Shown: piece by piece, positions 35,901-43,758 of the stretch
Layout of the letters: every line of letters begins with the position of its first letter
How positions within the stretch are numbered: position 1 is the first letter of the stretch
Assembly (NCBI GenBank): GCA_018239715.1
Contig: JAFEGW010000016.1
Location: 33,066 to 97,065 of the forward strand
DNA: 64,000 nucleotides
Source: Verrucomicrobiota bacterium
GTDB taxonomy: Bacteria; Chlamydiota; Chlamydiia; Chlamydiales; Rhabdochlamydiaceae
Reading direction: 5' to 3'
Program-made: the position numbers and the translations under genes
Notes under the pieces: model-generated
What the model saw: only the letters and a program-made list of their open reading frames with translations
Told to the model about the DNA's origin: nothing
The model's database searches: none

Positions 35901-36391
35901 TTTTCGACAATACGAGCATAAACTCCTCGATCTTCTGTTAAATAGGGCAGAAGCCATAATCTTTCTAAGATATCTTTATATGAATAAAGTAAAGGCAAGA
36001 GAAGCCTCGAGGTACTCAACTGTGCTGGAGATAGAAGGAAATGACTAAATTGCTCTTCTAATTTAACAAGATGTTTAGCTTGTTCCTTCACCACGTCATA
36101 TGCTAGATAAGAAAAAATGTTAAAGAAGGTTCTTAATTTTTGGAGTGCTTGGGTCTGAACCTCTTCAATTTCCACATCTAAAAGACGACAGAGGCCATCA
36201 CGTGCTAAAAATGGGTCATACTCTCCAAATTCGCACAAAGTGTTCATAAACTTTTCGGCCTCTGCAATTATCTCTGAGCGAGAGATGCCGGACTTATACT
36301 TTTTAATAATGTCATCGACAACAACAGCATTCACTAATTCAACTGGTGGGGTCTCTTTTGCTGGTTGGTGGCTAACTGATTTGATTGACAT
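32993..36391 (-). CDS. TPR-CHAT protein (caspase-like protease domain)
   Basis: 1132 residues. The N-terminal helical domain (about 1-230) has no recognised motif. About ten TPR repeats of 40 residues follow (about 235-690), LGN/kinesin-light-chain style, such as GNLGNAYHSQGDYKKAIEHH. A C-terminal CHAT domain (about 820-1132) contains the putative catalytic dyad His984 (HLACHG) and Cys1034 (FLSACFSG), then GSIGAVWSFHTAGVLSVIASHW. CHAT domains belong to the caspase/separase clan; bacterial members act as proteases triggered by the sensor repeats, often in host-directed or defence roles. No signal peptide. AT-rich compared with core genes. No gRAMP/Cas7-11 or CRISPR array is nearby. Confidence 0.85.
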   Translation of the reverse strand: MSIKSVSHQPAKETPPVELVNAVVVDDIIKKYKSGISRSEIIAEAEKFMNTLCEFGEYDPFLARDGLCRLLDVEIEEVQTQALQKLRTFFNIFSYLAYDVVKEQAKHLVKLEEQFSHFLLSPAQLSTSRLLLPLLYSYKDILERLWLLPYLTEDRGVYARIVEKHGPSMASHVDACLRIYAKEGDQDEEVQLTLQNMQEMLQRILQCSTELQQKIAELKEDLQTDIIPGLVGDLCREVGDTQLAIDHYQENLIVVDMVRRENPDSSERLEKLEYNLFMYLAETYRSTGDLQSAIEYCKKVLQKAESLKDEKRQLESYAVLGDMHAVLKECDKALEYQNKRLAIAEKMHSELEIGRANGGLGISYDFQGNYVKAIECHMKHLEIAERLKEPKDQETAHGNLGNAYHSQGDYKKAIEHHQESLKFATDLKDLRGQMSANANLGNAHHAQGDNRQAVTYHEESLRLARLLKDLRGEGSAYGNLGMDHNSLGEYAKAIEYHQKHRKITQRLRDRAAEAEACRNLANAHRNLGNLEQALKCADEQLEIAMRYHLRSEEAMAYGLSATILLQLNHFEIAIQQFHKQIDIAKDFEDRDALEAAYNGLGIAFYAQGKCREAITHYSSALELAEKLNDVTGKAGILSNLGFAHEDLNQLDMAEKRFRESIEVYSELQHQLGDSNQWRITLFEGQVKTYMGLERVLDKQKKLEEALQITDARHARALLAVLSGKRSTSTPLPSIFLSAKDMQALAKNLNTCFVAYSISSLAEDRGDLRVWVVPPEGQGEIKQINIPKESLSDDMRDATKMLEKFPFIRDSRGASEYPTLDVLKEMQNLYRGEANVPRGSIDRFKNRLSEWYKALIKPIESFLPKDKILTIIPDGFLSQIPFAALKNDKGEYLIESHPISMAPSMKVLQLLSSSNKDLSQAHCLVGNPKISDPKFEDLPLSAVEIQKVKDILKTKTEDILSLGEATVLHTIEKMQKARWIHLACHGLASKTLDRYSVFEGVFKLAKDARHPDGNLYSQEIASLKLKSELVFLSACFSGTGKIQNEGSIGAVWSFHTAGVLSVIASHWRVPESALTIQMVEEFYCSALGKNKEGKEIERVNKAEALRRAMMKGIEKERDNPHRWGCFFLSGAIE

Positions 36392-36828
36392 ACATCCTCC
36401 TTTTGTTAAGGATTTATATTTTTTATGTTAATATTCGGTTTGTTTTATGCAAATCTTAAATTCTCAAGAAAGGAGAAAAAAATGATTTCAACAATAGATT
36501 TTCTCTATCTTTCTTAATGATCATTTCTTTTCAATTTCATTTTGAAATCAACTTTGTGTAGGAAATTTCTTTCCTGGCTATTGTGGCAGGAGATATGAAA
36601 ACTTTACGATCGGAGTACTTGCATTACAGATCTGTATTATTTGTATTTTTGCCCAGAGAGCATATTAAATGTCAGAGTAACAGTACATTTCTATCAAAGT
36701 GAGAGTTAGCGAATCTTAAACAAAGCTTCCCGCTTCATTAAACTTTCATAAATATCGTTAGAGAGTCTCTTGACGACATATGTATCAATTCCAGACAATG
36801 TCAAAAATTTGAAAGGAGATCTTACATC
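36392..36828. other. 437-base intergenic region with a possible leader peptide
   Basis: AT-rich gap between the divergent CHAT and DMT genes. At 36482-36517 an 11-codon reading frame (MISTIDFLYLS) follows an AAAGGAG site; it could be a leader peptide or chance. No tRNA, repeat array or longer ORF was recognised. The promoters of both flanking genes should lie here, but no strong hexamer pair is visible. Confidence 0.3.
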
Positions 36829-37749
36829 ATGGGAATCCAACTGATTCTAATTGCAGCCTTATTCATTGCCCTCTCTAACTATTGCATGCGGAGGAGCATA
36901 GACTCAGGAGGAACGACCAAAGGGTTCTTGATGATCCAGCTGTTCATCGTCTTCTTGGTAGCGATTTTTTTGAACCCTGTCCGCAGCGGCGATTACCATT
37001 GGAGCCCTTGCATGGCATGGTTTGGCATTGCGGGCGGGATTGTTCTTGCTTTAATGATGGCCTCGCTCGGCCGCTCTCTCGAGACAGGCCCTGCCGGACT
37101 CACTTTTGCTGCCTTAAATGCTTCGACCGTGATGCCTTCGATCTTGATGGTGCTTTTATTCGGCGCAAGTTTTGGCTACCACTATACATGGTGGAATGGG
37201 ATAGGATCTATGCTCGTGGTCGCAGGTCTTTTTTGGGCGGGCGGGCAGACTTCTAAAAGCGAGCGGAAATCGAATTGGATTGTCTTTGTGACAGCCGCTT
37301 TCTTTCTCCATGTCCTGTTCCTGGTCTTTTTAAGCTGGCGGGCTCTTTTCATAAATTTCCCCGGCGAAAACGGACTTTTTCTATCGTTTGATATGGATGA
37401 TGCGAAATGCCAATGGTTCATGCCGATGGTTTTCTGTGTGGCATTTTTGTTTCAAACCGTGGTCTATGCCATTAATGAAAAAAGGATTCCTAAAAAAGGA
37501 GAAGTTTTCTATGGCCTCCTAGGCGGTATTGCGAATGGAGTCGGCACCTTTTTCATGATCCGGGCCACCGAAGTTTCGACTTCTTTTGAACATGCAGTCA
37601 TTTATCCCCTCTTTGCAGTCACCATCATTATCCTTTGCAACATCTGGGGGCAGTGGCTTTATAAGGAGAAGGTTAATTGGAAGGCGAACAGTCTCTGTGT
37701 TTTAGGGATCCTGATCGCCACCCTCGATTGGAAGACTTTGATTTCTTAA
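36829..37749 (+). CDS. DMT/EamA-type transporter
   Basis: 306 residues with about ten transmembrane helices in two halves of five (about 1-150 and 150-306), the architecture of drug/metabolite transporters. AAAGGAGATC stands before the ATG at 36829. Features such as GPAGLTFAALNASTVMPS in the first half and ATEVSTSFEHAVIYPLFAV in the second are placed like the conserved EamA helix ends. Substrates of this superfamily include amino acids, nucleotides and sugars; chlamydial members take up host metabolites. It is single, inside the accessory island, and GC-richer than the CHAT gene beside it. Confidence 0.75.
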   Translation: MGIQLILIAALFIALSNYCMRRSIDSGGTTKGFLMIQLFIVFLVAIFLNPVRSGDYHWSPCMAWFGIAGGIVLALMMASLGRSLETGPAGLTFAALNASTVMPSILMVLLFGASFGYHYTWWNGIGSMLVVAGLFWAGGQTSKSERKSNWIVFVTAAFFLHVLFLVFLSWRALFINFPGENGLFLSFDMDDAKCQWFMPMVFCVAFLFQTVVYAINEKRIPKKGEVFYGLLGGIANGVGTFFMIRATEVSTSFEHAVIYPLFAVTIIILCNIWGQWLYKEKVNWKANSLCVLGILIATLDWKTLIS

Positions 37750-37953
37750 CCGAACATAAAATTATGCCAGCTCGGCTCTTACCTCATTGACGTTAAAATA
37801 GAACTCGTCCAGATCTGTTATGAAACCTTAGTCAAAGATGTCAATGCCGGCTATTGCGATCTCGTCATCCTTTTTAAGAAAACACGAAAGGTAAGAAAAA
37901 TAATCTATGTTCCCATTGCATTTTTTAAGATGGGCTCGATTCTAGCAATGTAA
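37750..37953 (+). other. Possible gene remnant after the DMT stop codon
   Basis: The frame of the transporter stays open for 67 codons past its TAA and reads like a protein: GSYLIDVKIELVQICYETL, then DVNAGYCDLVILFKKTRK, ending at TAA 37951-37953. There is no start codon with a ribosome binding site. It may be the tail of a lost gene or chance. About 100 bases of featureless sequence follow before the MYND gene. Confidence 0.2.
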
Positions 37954-38066
37954 AAGCTCTTTGCAGCCTCCGATTTGACTCAAACCTGTATTTTGCTGTA
38001 AAGCGCCTATCCCCTAAAGGAACATATCCACTATAATTAGCGAAAAAAATGGGAGATTTTATTCTT

Positions 38067-38969
38067 ATGGCAGGCATCTCACTTTTAGGTTCATCTTCCC
38101 ATGTGACCCCCGCGACGCGATGTGATGGATGTCAAACCCATGTGGAAAAGGTCAAAAAATGCGGGCGATGCTTGGTTGCTATTTATTGTAGTGAAAAATG
38201 CCAAAAATCAACATGGCCCAAACATAGAGAAACCTGTGTGGTCCCATCAGAGCGTCAAGAAAAGACTTTTGAAAAAACTAAAGAATGGGAAGCTCTTCAC
38301 GATTCCGCTCTTATAGAGCCCCTAGTAGAAATTATGAAAAGCATAGTTCCCGGAAGCGAAAGAGTTCTATCTTTAACACCTGAGAGTAAAGCCCTAAGCA
38401 AAGCACAAGAAAAGATCACTCAATTGATTAAAAACAGTTTTGACAAGGAGTTGCTATCCCAATACTCTCTTAGAACTTTTCCCAGGGAGCAATATCGCAA
38501 AATGTTTAAAAGTAAATGGACAAAACAGCTATCTCCAGAAGAATATACCCTTCGTTTTCAAGAATTCGAACAACTGACCCATAAAATTGATCAATTGCAG
38601 AAACTCGCTTATCTAGGAGTCCGTAGCCTTCCCCAACTATTTGTAACATTAAAGGCCTGCGCTTCAATACGCACGACTCTAGCCGACGATAGTGAAAACA
38701 GTGAAATTCGAAAGTCGGGACTAATACAGCTTGAAATATTACCTTTGATTGAAGCAAGTGCCGATGCCGATTTGATTTTACTGTATAGTTTTATGGAAGT
38801 TTCTCGCGATGTTTTAGCTGCAGATTTAATAGATAGGTGGGCTCAATTACCCCCTATTGAGGCTCAAAAGCGAGAACAAGCTTGGCAAGCCATTGCACCG
38901 AAATACAAGGATTATCTCCTTGCCAATTCCAGTTTAACTCGATTATTAAGCCATCTTACAAACAGATGA
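38067..38969 (+). CDS. MYND zinc finger protein (eukaryote-like)
   Basis: About 300 residues from ATG 38067, chosen because GGGAG stands 12 bases before it and a TATAAT lies at 38032-38037; an in-frame ATG at 38049 has no ribosome site. Residues 19-57 form a canonical MYND finger: CDGC, CGRC, YCSEKCQ, W, and H-x3-C, spaced C-x2-C-x9-C-x2-C-x5-C-x3-C-x7-H-x3-C. All eight zinc ligands are present. MYND fingers mediate protein contact in eukaryotic SMYD, BS69 and programmed-death proteins and are rare in bacteria. The rest is helical with no recognised catalytic motif (no SET domain). Probable host-directed effector by analogy with other amoeba symbionts. Confidence 0.85.
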   Translation: MAGISLLGSSSHVTPATRCDGCQTHVEKVKKCGRCLVAIYCSEKCQKSTWPKHRETCVVPSERQEKTFEKTKEWEALHDSALIEPLVEIMKSIVPGSERVLSLTPESKALSKAQEKITQLIKNSFDKELLSQYSLRTFPREQYRKMFKSKWTKQLSPEEYTLRFQEFEQLTHKIDQLQKLAYLGVRSLPQLFVTLKACASIRTTLADDSENSEIRKSGLIQLEILPLIEASADADLILLYSFMEVSRDVLAADLIDRWAQLPPIEAQKREQAWQAIAPKYKDYLLANSSLTRLLSHLTNR

Positions 38970-38985
38970 CATCCGTTATCTATCC

Positions 38986-39219
38986 TTAGCTTCCTGAAAA
39001 ACTGGTTCCAGATTTTTTTAAAATCTTCTTGTGCTGGGGATCTGCTTTAGATGTAATACCTCCTGCTTTTCGTAGTTTCATTCCATGTTGATGCAATAAT
39101 ATGAGAGCTCGCTCTTTTTTTCTTTTTGATCCCCGTTGTGAGCTTCTCAATATCACTACTAACCTTCTTTCCCGAGAGGCAGGAGGAGAAATGTATTTGA
39201 AGCTGCTTTCGAGAATCTT
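38986..39219 (-). other. Possible basic-protein remnant
   Basis: A 78-codon open stretch on the minus strand between the MYND gene and the TPR membrane gene reads like a coding tail: RLVVILRSSQRGSKRKKERA, LLHQHGMKLRKAGG, KILKKSGTSFSGS, TAA at 38986-38988. It has only an internal GTG as start and no ribosome site. I treat it as a candidate gene fragment. Confidence 0.2.
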
Positions 39220-39234
39220 CTAAAAGGCTATGCC

Positions 39235-40269
39235 TTAAATATTGAGAGAATGGAACAAATCGTAATGTTGGATGAGCTGCTCGGCTTTGGGGTCATTCAG
39301 TTTGCGTAGATCGTCGTAGAATTTGAGTCCTTGCGCCACGAATCCCAACTGAAAATACAAGACTCCGAGACGGAGCCGGATATCGTTTTCTCGAGGAGAA
39401 AATTGAAGGAGAATTTCATAGGTTTTTCTCTCTTCCTCTTTTTGATCGAGCGCATGATAAGTTTCTGCCAGCTGCGTAAGAGCAAGAGTATCCTGAGGTG
39501 TATAATGGAGAACTATTTTCAGTTCTTCTATAGCGCAATGGGCAGCTTTCTGAAACTTTTGCATCATTTCGGCAGAGGCATATTCCTTAGCTATAAAAGA
39601 GTAGGAGGGTTGCTCGAGGGTTGCAGGATCTTGATAGATCTTATAAAAGGAAATATAACTACTTGCAAGTCCTCGATGGAGTTCTAAATCTGTCGGATGA
39701 ATTTTGACCCACTCGAGTTGGGTTCGAAGGCTATAAGCGTGTAGAATTTCTTTCATGAGATGGACATCTTCCCAATGACACCAAACGCTAAATTTTTGAA
39801 TGAGGGGAGCGAGAGCTTCAAGGGATTTGGGAACTTGATAATACTGAAATTCTTGACCTTCCAGCTCCTGGATCAAACGGTAGATGGCTTGTAAAAAACC
39901 TCGGCGAGATTCGTAAAGGTCGGGGCTCATTGAAAAAAGCTGCTCGCAAGTTTGAATGAAAGTGTCACGGAGATGAAGAAACTGCTCCGGTTTTTTAGTT
40001 TGAAAATAAAATCTAAGTACGAAATAGGAAAACGCTGTTAAAAAAGTAGCCGCAACGATCGTCGCTAAAAGAAAGCTCTTAGCCAGAAAAGAAAAGAAGA
40101 GGAGAAGTCCGATCAGTTCGCAGATAAAAAAAGAGAAAAAGATAACATGAAACAAGGCATAGCGGCGAGTCAAATAACGAAACTGAGCAATAGATTGCGC
40201 GACTTGCTGAAGGACGCTCTCCATGCTCCAAGTGCCAGTTTTTTGTTTCGTATCGATATAAGCAGCCAT
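39235..40269 (-). CDS. Membrane protein with C-terminal TPR repeats
   Basis: About 344 residues from ATG 40269 (MAAYIDTKQKTG); GGAGG lies 12 bases upstream, while the in-frame ATG at 40305 has none. Two transmembrane helices lie near residues 37-60 and 64-86. A long cytoplasmic helical region follows, ending in two or three TPR-like repeats (about 255-335: LALTQLAETYHALDQKEEE and IRLRLGVLYFQLGFVAQGLKFY). It may scaffold an inner-membrane complex. No closer assignment is possible. It stands at the left end of the minus-strand core block. Confidence 0.6.
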   Translation of the reverse strand: MAAYIDTKQKTGTWSMESVLQQVAQSIAQFRYLTRRYALFHVIFFSFFICELIGLLLFFSFLAKSFLLATIVAATFLTAFSYFVLRFYFQTKKPEQFLHLRDTFIQTCEQLFSMSPDLYESRRGFLQAIYRLIQELEGQEFQYYQVPKSLEALAPLIQKFSVWCHWEDVHLMKEILHAYSLRTQLEWVKIHPTDLELHRGLASSYISFYKIYQDPATLEQPSYSFIAKEYASAEMMQKFQKAAHCAIEELKIVLHYTPQDTLALTQLAETYHALDQKEEERKTYEILLQFSPRENDIRLRLGVLYFQLGFVAQGLKFYDDLRKLNDPKAEQLIQHYDLFHSLNI

Positions 40270-40348
40270 GATTCTTGCTGTCCTCCAAGTTTTTGTCGCA
40301 ATCATGGTTGTTTTACAGTAAAAATGTCAACACCCAGAAAACACTTTC

Positions 40349-40795
40349 TTATTGGTTGCCCGTTTGGATCATAGCGTTGATTACACGTTGAGAAACGCCT
40401 GCTTTTTTCAAATCGATAATATCAGCGGTGCTGAGATAGAAAACACTTTGGGTTGCTGCAATCTGACTGATGATCACATCATCGCTAATCCCTGCTTTAG
40501 TCATTTTTTTGATATCCTCCGTCGACAGCTGCTCTCCGTTATCAATTTTTTTCAAAGTCCGCGGACTTTGTTTTTCTAGAGAACGGCGGTCGGAATCATC
40601 TAGGGATGCGCCGATGATGGTCCCGGTAGTGGCCCCCACCGCTGCGCCAATGAAGGCGCCTGTCCCCGATCCTGTGATCAAGGCGCCGCCGGCTGCTCCT
40701 GCGCCAGCTCCTACTATAGCGCCTGTGCCTGCTTTGCTTTCACAACTCATTAAAAAAAGAGTAAGAAGGGAAAGGCATATTTTTGAGCGATGCAT
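40349..40795 (-). CDS. Glycine-zipper lipoprotein
   Basis: 148 residues with a lipoprotein signal peptide (lipobox LMSC, Cys18). A glycine-zipper segment follows, with repeated GAxxGA (about 22-62: GAIVGAGAGAAGGALITG, GAFIGAAVGATTGTIIGA). Such segments insert into or span membranes in outer-membrane lipoproteins of the 17-kDa/SlyB type. The C-terminal half has two copies of a helix-turn motif (STEDIKKMTKAGISDDVII and STADIIDLKKAGVSQRVIN), an internal duplication. AGGAAAC precedes the start. Likely a periplasm-facing outer-membrane lipoprotein of unknown role. Confidence 0.7.
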   Translation of the reverse strand: MHRSKICLSLLTLFLMSCESKAGTGAIVGAGAGAAGGALITGSGTGAFIGAAVGATTGTIIGASLDDSDRRSLEKQSPRTLKKIDNGEQLSTEDIKKMTKAGISDDVIISQIAATQSVFYLSTADIIDLKKAGVSQRVINAMIQTGNQ

Positions 40796-40846
40796 TTTTG
40801 TTTCCTAATAGTTGTTCTTTGTCTCTACAAAAAAAGCTTAAGAGGA

Positions 40847-42052
40847 TCAAGTATTTTCTTTCTTTCGAGAGAGTCCCGCGAAGAGGGTCGCAAGGAAAAT
40901 GATAGCGGCTGCAAAAATATAATATTGGTCGGGATAAAGTGAGGTGACATACCGTTTGAGGCCCAGGCCTATAATCACTGCAATCGATCCTATCGCTTGA
41001 GTCACTCCTAAGACTTCTCCTTGAATGGCAAGGGAGGCTTGATTAGAAATTCCCACAAAAAGATAAGTCCAAGTCAAGGCTGAAGCAATGCTGGTCACTA
41101 AAAAGGCTGCGATAAAAAAAGAAGGGCTTGGCAGAGTGCCTGCAAAGGTTAGAAAGCAAGCCAAGAGCAGGAGCAGCCTAAAGAGAACACGCGGCGAAAA
41201 TAAGTAGGCAAAGCGGCTGAGAAGCCCGTTCGAAACAGACCATAGAACTCCAGTGCCTGTCAGGAATATCAAAATGCTTTTGTCTGAAAATTGAAAGCGA
41301 TCGGTGAGCAGCTCTGGAAGAAATTGGAGGCACGGAACCCATGTCAGCATAAAAAGGAAAAAGCAGGAATAGAAAAGGTTGAGCTGCCTACTTTTAAAAA
41401 GTCGGCGAAAGGATTGTAAAATTTTCCAAAAACCGAAAGGTGTCGAGTGATTGATATGATGAGTTTCTTGGAAAAAGATAAATAAGAGGGTCACATTGAC
41501 AATTCCTAAGATTGCAGCGATCCAAAAAGGGAAGCTGGGTGAGAATTTAGAAAACAAGTCGCCGGATAAAATGGCGCAAATATAACTGAAGCCTCCGACG
41601 GCAGCGAGCAAGCTGAAATTATGGACTTTGTGCTTTTCATTAGAAGACATATCGGCAAGTGAAGCCAAGCAAAGCGTCAAATTGCCCGCGAAAAATCCTG
41701 CTAATAGGCGTCCGAGGAGAAGCCAGGATAAAATTTCACGATGAAGGGCCAGTCCCATCAGGGCGTTTCCAAGGATCGTTCCGCTGATGGAAAGGAGGAA
41801 GGTTTTTTTACGTCCTATTCTATCGGAAAGAGAACCGAAAAGAGGAGCTCCTAGCGACTGCGCTAAGGGAAAGATTAAAAGCGCGAAAAGGGCTAAAAGA
41901 GGCCTTTCCGATGCTGGGATGGCGATCAAGAAATTTTGGTGGAGAACTAAAGGGCCGAAGAGCAGAAAAACAATCGCAAAGCCGAAGTGGTCGATAAAAT
42001 ACGTCAGCAGAACGGGAATGATAGTTCTACGGGGCTGCATAGGATTATCCAT
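40847..42052 (-). CDS. MFS transporter (TetA/DHA1-like)
   Basis: 401 residues with 12 predicted transmembrane helices. The loop between helices 2 and 3 carries the MFS signature GSLSDRIGRKKTFLLS. AQSLGAPLFGSLSDR and LLGRLLAGFFAGN (motif near helix 4-5) resemble the tetracycline-resistance/DHA1 group. Transporters of this group export drugs or metabolites against protons; the chlamydial substrate cannot be inferred. A second in-frame ATG lies four codons in. It is on the same strand as the response regulator, 45 bases downstream of it. Confidence 0.8.
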   Translation of the reverse strand: MDNPMQPRRTIIPVLLTYFIDHFGFAIVFLLFGPLVLHQNFLIAIPASERPLLALFALLIFPLAQSLGAPLFGSLSDRIGRKKTFLLSISGTILGNALMGLALHREILSWLLLGRLLAGFFAGNLTLCLASLADMSSNEKHKVHNFSLLAAVGGFSYICAILSGDLFSKFSPSFPFWIAAILGIVNVTLLFIFFQETHHINHSTPFGFWKILQSFRRLFKSRQLNLFYSCFFLFMLTWVPCLQFLPELLTDRFQFSDKSILIFLTGTGVLWSVSNGLLSRFAYLFSPRVLFRLLLLLACFLTFAGTLPSPSFFIAAFLVTSIASALTWTYLFVGISNQASLAIQGEVLGVTQAIGSIAVIIGLGLKRYVTSLYPDQYYIFAAAIIFLATLFAGLSRKKENT

Positions 42053-42097
42053 AGCAGCTTACCGTATTTATACCAATCGAGACCCCAAATCGGGGCT

Positions 42098-42820
42098 TTA
42101 TTTTTTTGCGACTTCCCTCTGAGCAGCAGCGGTCTCTTCTCTAAAACGATATCCCACTCCGCGGACGGTTTCGATCCAATCAAAATGAGGGCCTAGTTTT
42201 TTTCGGAGGGATGCGATATGCACGTCGATATTGCGATCGACGATAAAGGCATCATCATTATGGATATCATCGAGAAGCTGATTGCGTGTGAGGACCTTGC
42301 CGCGATTGGTCAGGAGTCTTTTTAGAATACCGAATTCGGAGAGGGTAATGGCAATAATTTTATCCAGTTTTCGCAGCAGGTATCTGTCGACTTCCAAAGT
42401 GAAATCGCCAAAGGAGAGGATTTTGGGTGTTTTTTCGGTTTCTTTGCCGCGGCGAAGAACCGCTTTGATGCGAGAGAAAAGCACTTTGGGAGAGAAAGGC
42501 TTAGCGACATAGTCGTCGGCGCCGAGTTCTAACCCCAAGATAACATCGATCTCATCCCCTTTTGCAGAAAGGACGATCACAGGGATGTTTTTAAGCTCTG
42601 GGTTGCTTTTCATTTTACGGCAGATATCAAAACCATTTTGACCTGGGAGCATGATATCTAAAATAACCAGATCAGGTTTTTCACGTTCAATAGCGCGATA
42701 ACCATTCAGTCCATCGACCTCCACGTGCATTTTGTAGCCCGAGAGTTCTGCCTGAAGTTTGATGAGAGCCGCGATATCCTCTTCATCTTCGATTAGTAAG
42801 ATTCTTTTCTTATGGGTCAT
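42098..42820 (-). CDS. OmpR/PhoB-family response regulator
   Basis: 240 residues from ATG 42820, preceded by GGAGGAATACTC. The receiver domain (1-120) has the acidic pair Glu11-Asp12, the phosphoacceptor Asp55 (VILDIMLPG), Ser in VLSAKGD and Lys in VAKPF, all intact. The winged-helix DNA-binding domain (about 135-230) includes LSEFGILKRLLTNRGKVLTR and VDRNIDVHIASLRKKLG. No sensor kinase gene is adjacent, so it is an orphan in this window. The receiver residues look competent for phosphorylation, unlike the atypical chlamydial ChxR. Target genes are unknown; the MFS gene follows on the same strand. Confidence 0.92.
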   Translation of the reverse strand: MTHKKRILLIEDEEDIAALIKLQAELSGYKMHVEVDGLNGYRAIEREKPDLVILDIMLPGQNGFDICRKMKSNPELKNIPVIVLSAKGDEIDVILGLELGADDYVAKPFSPKVLFSRIKAVLRRGKETEKTPKILSFGDFTLEVDRYLLRKLDKIIAITLSEFGILKRLLTNRGKVLTRNQLLDDIHNDDAFIVDRNIDVHIASLRKKLGPHFDWIETVRGVGYRFREETAAAQREVAKK

Positions 42821-42924
42821 GAGTATTCCTCCGAAAGGCAGCATTTAATCATGTGTATAAAAAAAATTCACGCATTTTTTTTAATAATGTGTTGTCAAAT
42901 TAACTTTGGGTCAATTTTTTAGGT

Positions 42925-43758
42925 CTATTTTGATTGATTTTCGATCATGCTCGAGGAAGAAACGGCATCGATATGCTTGACTTCGGGAAGAGATCGTCCC
43001 AGAAAATTTTTTCCCATCAGGCGGAATTTTTCTGGATCGTCAGAGACATAAAATTGATGATAAGGGTCCGTTTTCTCGGAATTGAGGAGGCCCTGCTCTT
43101 TTAAGAGCTTTTGAAGAGCTTCAGCGCAAAACTGGGCCGGGTCGATGACTTGCACGTGAGGGCTCACTGCTTTTTGAATTTGATGGTACAGCAGGGGGAA
43201 ATGGGTGCAGCCTAAGACGAGGGTGTCGATATCTTTATTTTTAAGAGGCTCCAGATATTCCTGGATCGTCATCTCCGTGATGGGATGATCGATAAATCCC
43301 TCTTCCACCAGATGGACGAGCATTTGACAAGCGATGGGAGAAATTTCGGCGGAAGGAAGTAGCGATTGAATGGCATTTTGATAGGCGCCTGATGCGATAG
43401 TGCCGCGGGTCCCCAAGATAGAAATTTTTCCCCGAGGAGATCGAAGAACGACGGGCTCGATGGAGGATGCTGTCACGCCCAGAATGGGAAGGTCAAATTT
43501 TTGCTGAAGTTTTTCGAGGGCGAAAGAGCACGCGGTATGGCACGCGACGACAAGCACTTTTATCCCTTGCTGCAGGAGGAAAGCAGCGTTTTCTTCCGAA
43601 TAACGGATAATCGTCTCGCCGCTTTTGGTCCCGTAGGGAAGACGGGCCGTATCTCCAAAATAGATAATATTCTCATAGGGAAGCAAAGAGCGGATGGCCT
43701 TCATGACCGTCAGGCCTCCAAAGCCGGAATCAAAAATACCGATGGGAGAAGCGCTCAT
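42925..43758 (-). CDS. murI: Glutamate racemase
   Basis: 277 residues with the Asp/Glu racemase fold. SPIGIFDSGFGGLTVMKAI holds the DSG-x-GGL motif. IYFGDTARLPYG is typical, and the two catalytic cysteines lie in VVACHTACSF (about residue 73) and LVLGCTHFPLL (about 184). The first motif is normally ACNTAS; here Asn is His and the Ser is Cys. MurI makes D-glutamate for peptidoglycan. The gene overlaps the upstream LysM gene by 4 bases (ATGA), so it is translated with the Tol-Pal operon. Its presence matters because Chlamydia itself has been reported to use DapF for D-Glu. Confidence 0.9.
   Translation of the reverse strand: MSASPIGIFDSGFGGLTVMKAIRSLLPYENIIYFGDTARLPYGTKSGETIIRYSEENAAFLLQQGIKVLVVACHTACSFALEKLQQKFDLPILGVTASSIEPVVLRSPRGKISILGTRGTIASGAYQNAIQSLLPSAEISPIACQMLVHLVEEGFIDHPITEMTIQEYLEPLKNKDIDTLVLGCTHFPLLYHQIQKAVSPHVQVIDPAQFCAEALQKLLKEQGLLNSEKTDPYHQFYVSDDPEKFRLMGKNFLGRSLPEVKHIDAVSSSSMIENQSK

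Noticed and set aside
32993..36391. CRISPR-associated TPR-CHAT (craspase, type III-E)
   Set aside because: No CRISPR repeat array, Cas7-11/gRAMP or other cas-like gene is visible in the window; the TPR-CHAT protein stands with a different, unknown partner.
39061..39200. Insertion sequence or tRNA between the MYND and TPR membrane genes
   Set aside because: No inverted repeats, transposase motifs or tRNA-like stems were found; only the possible remnant at 38986-39219 remains.
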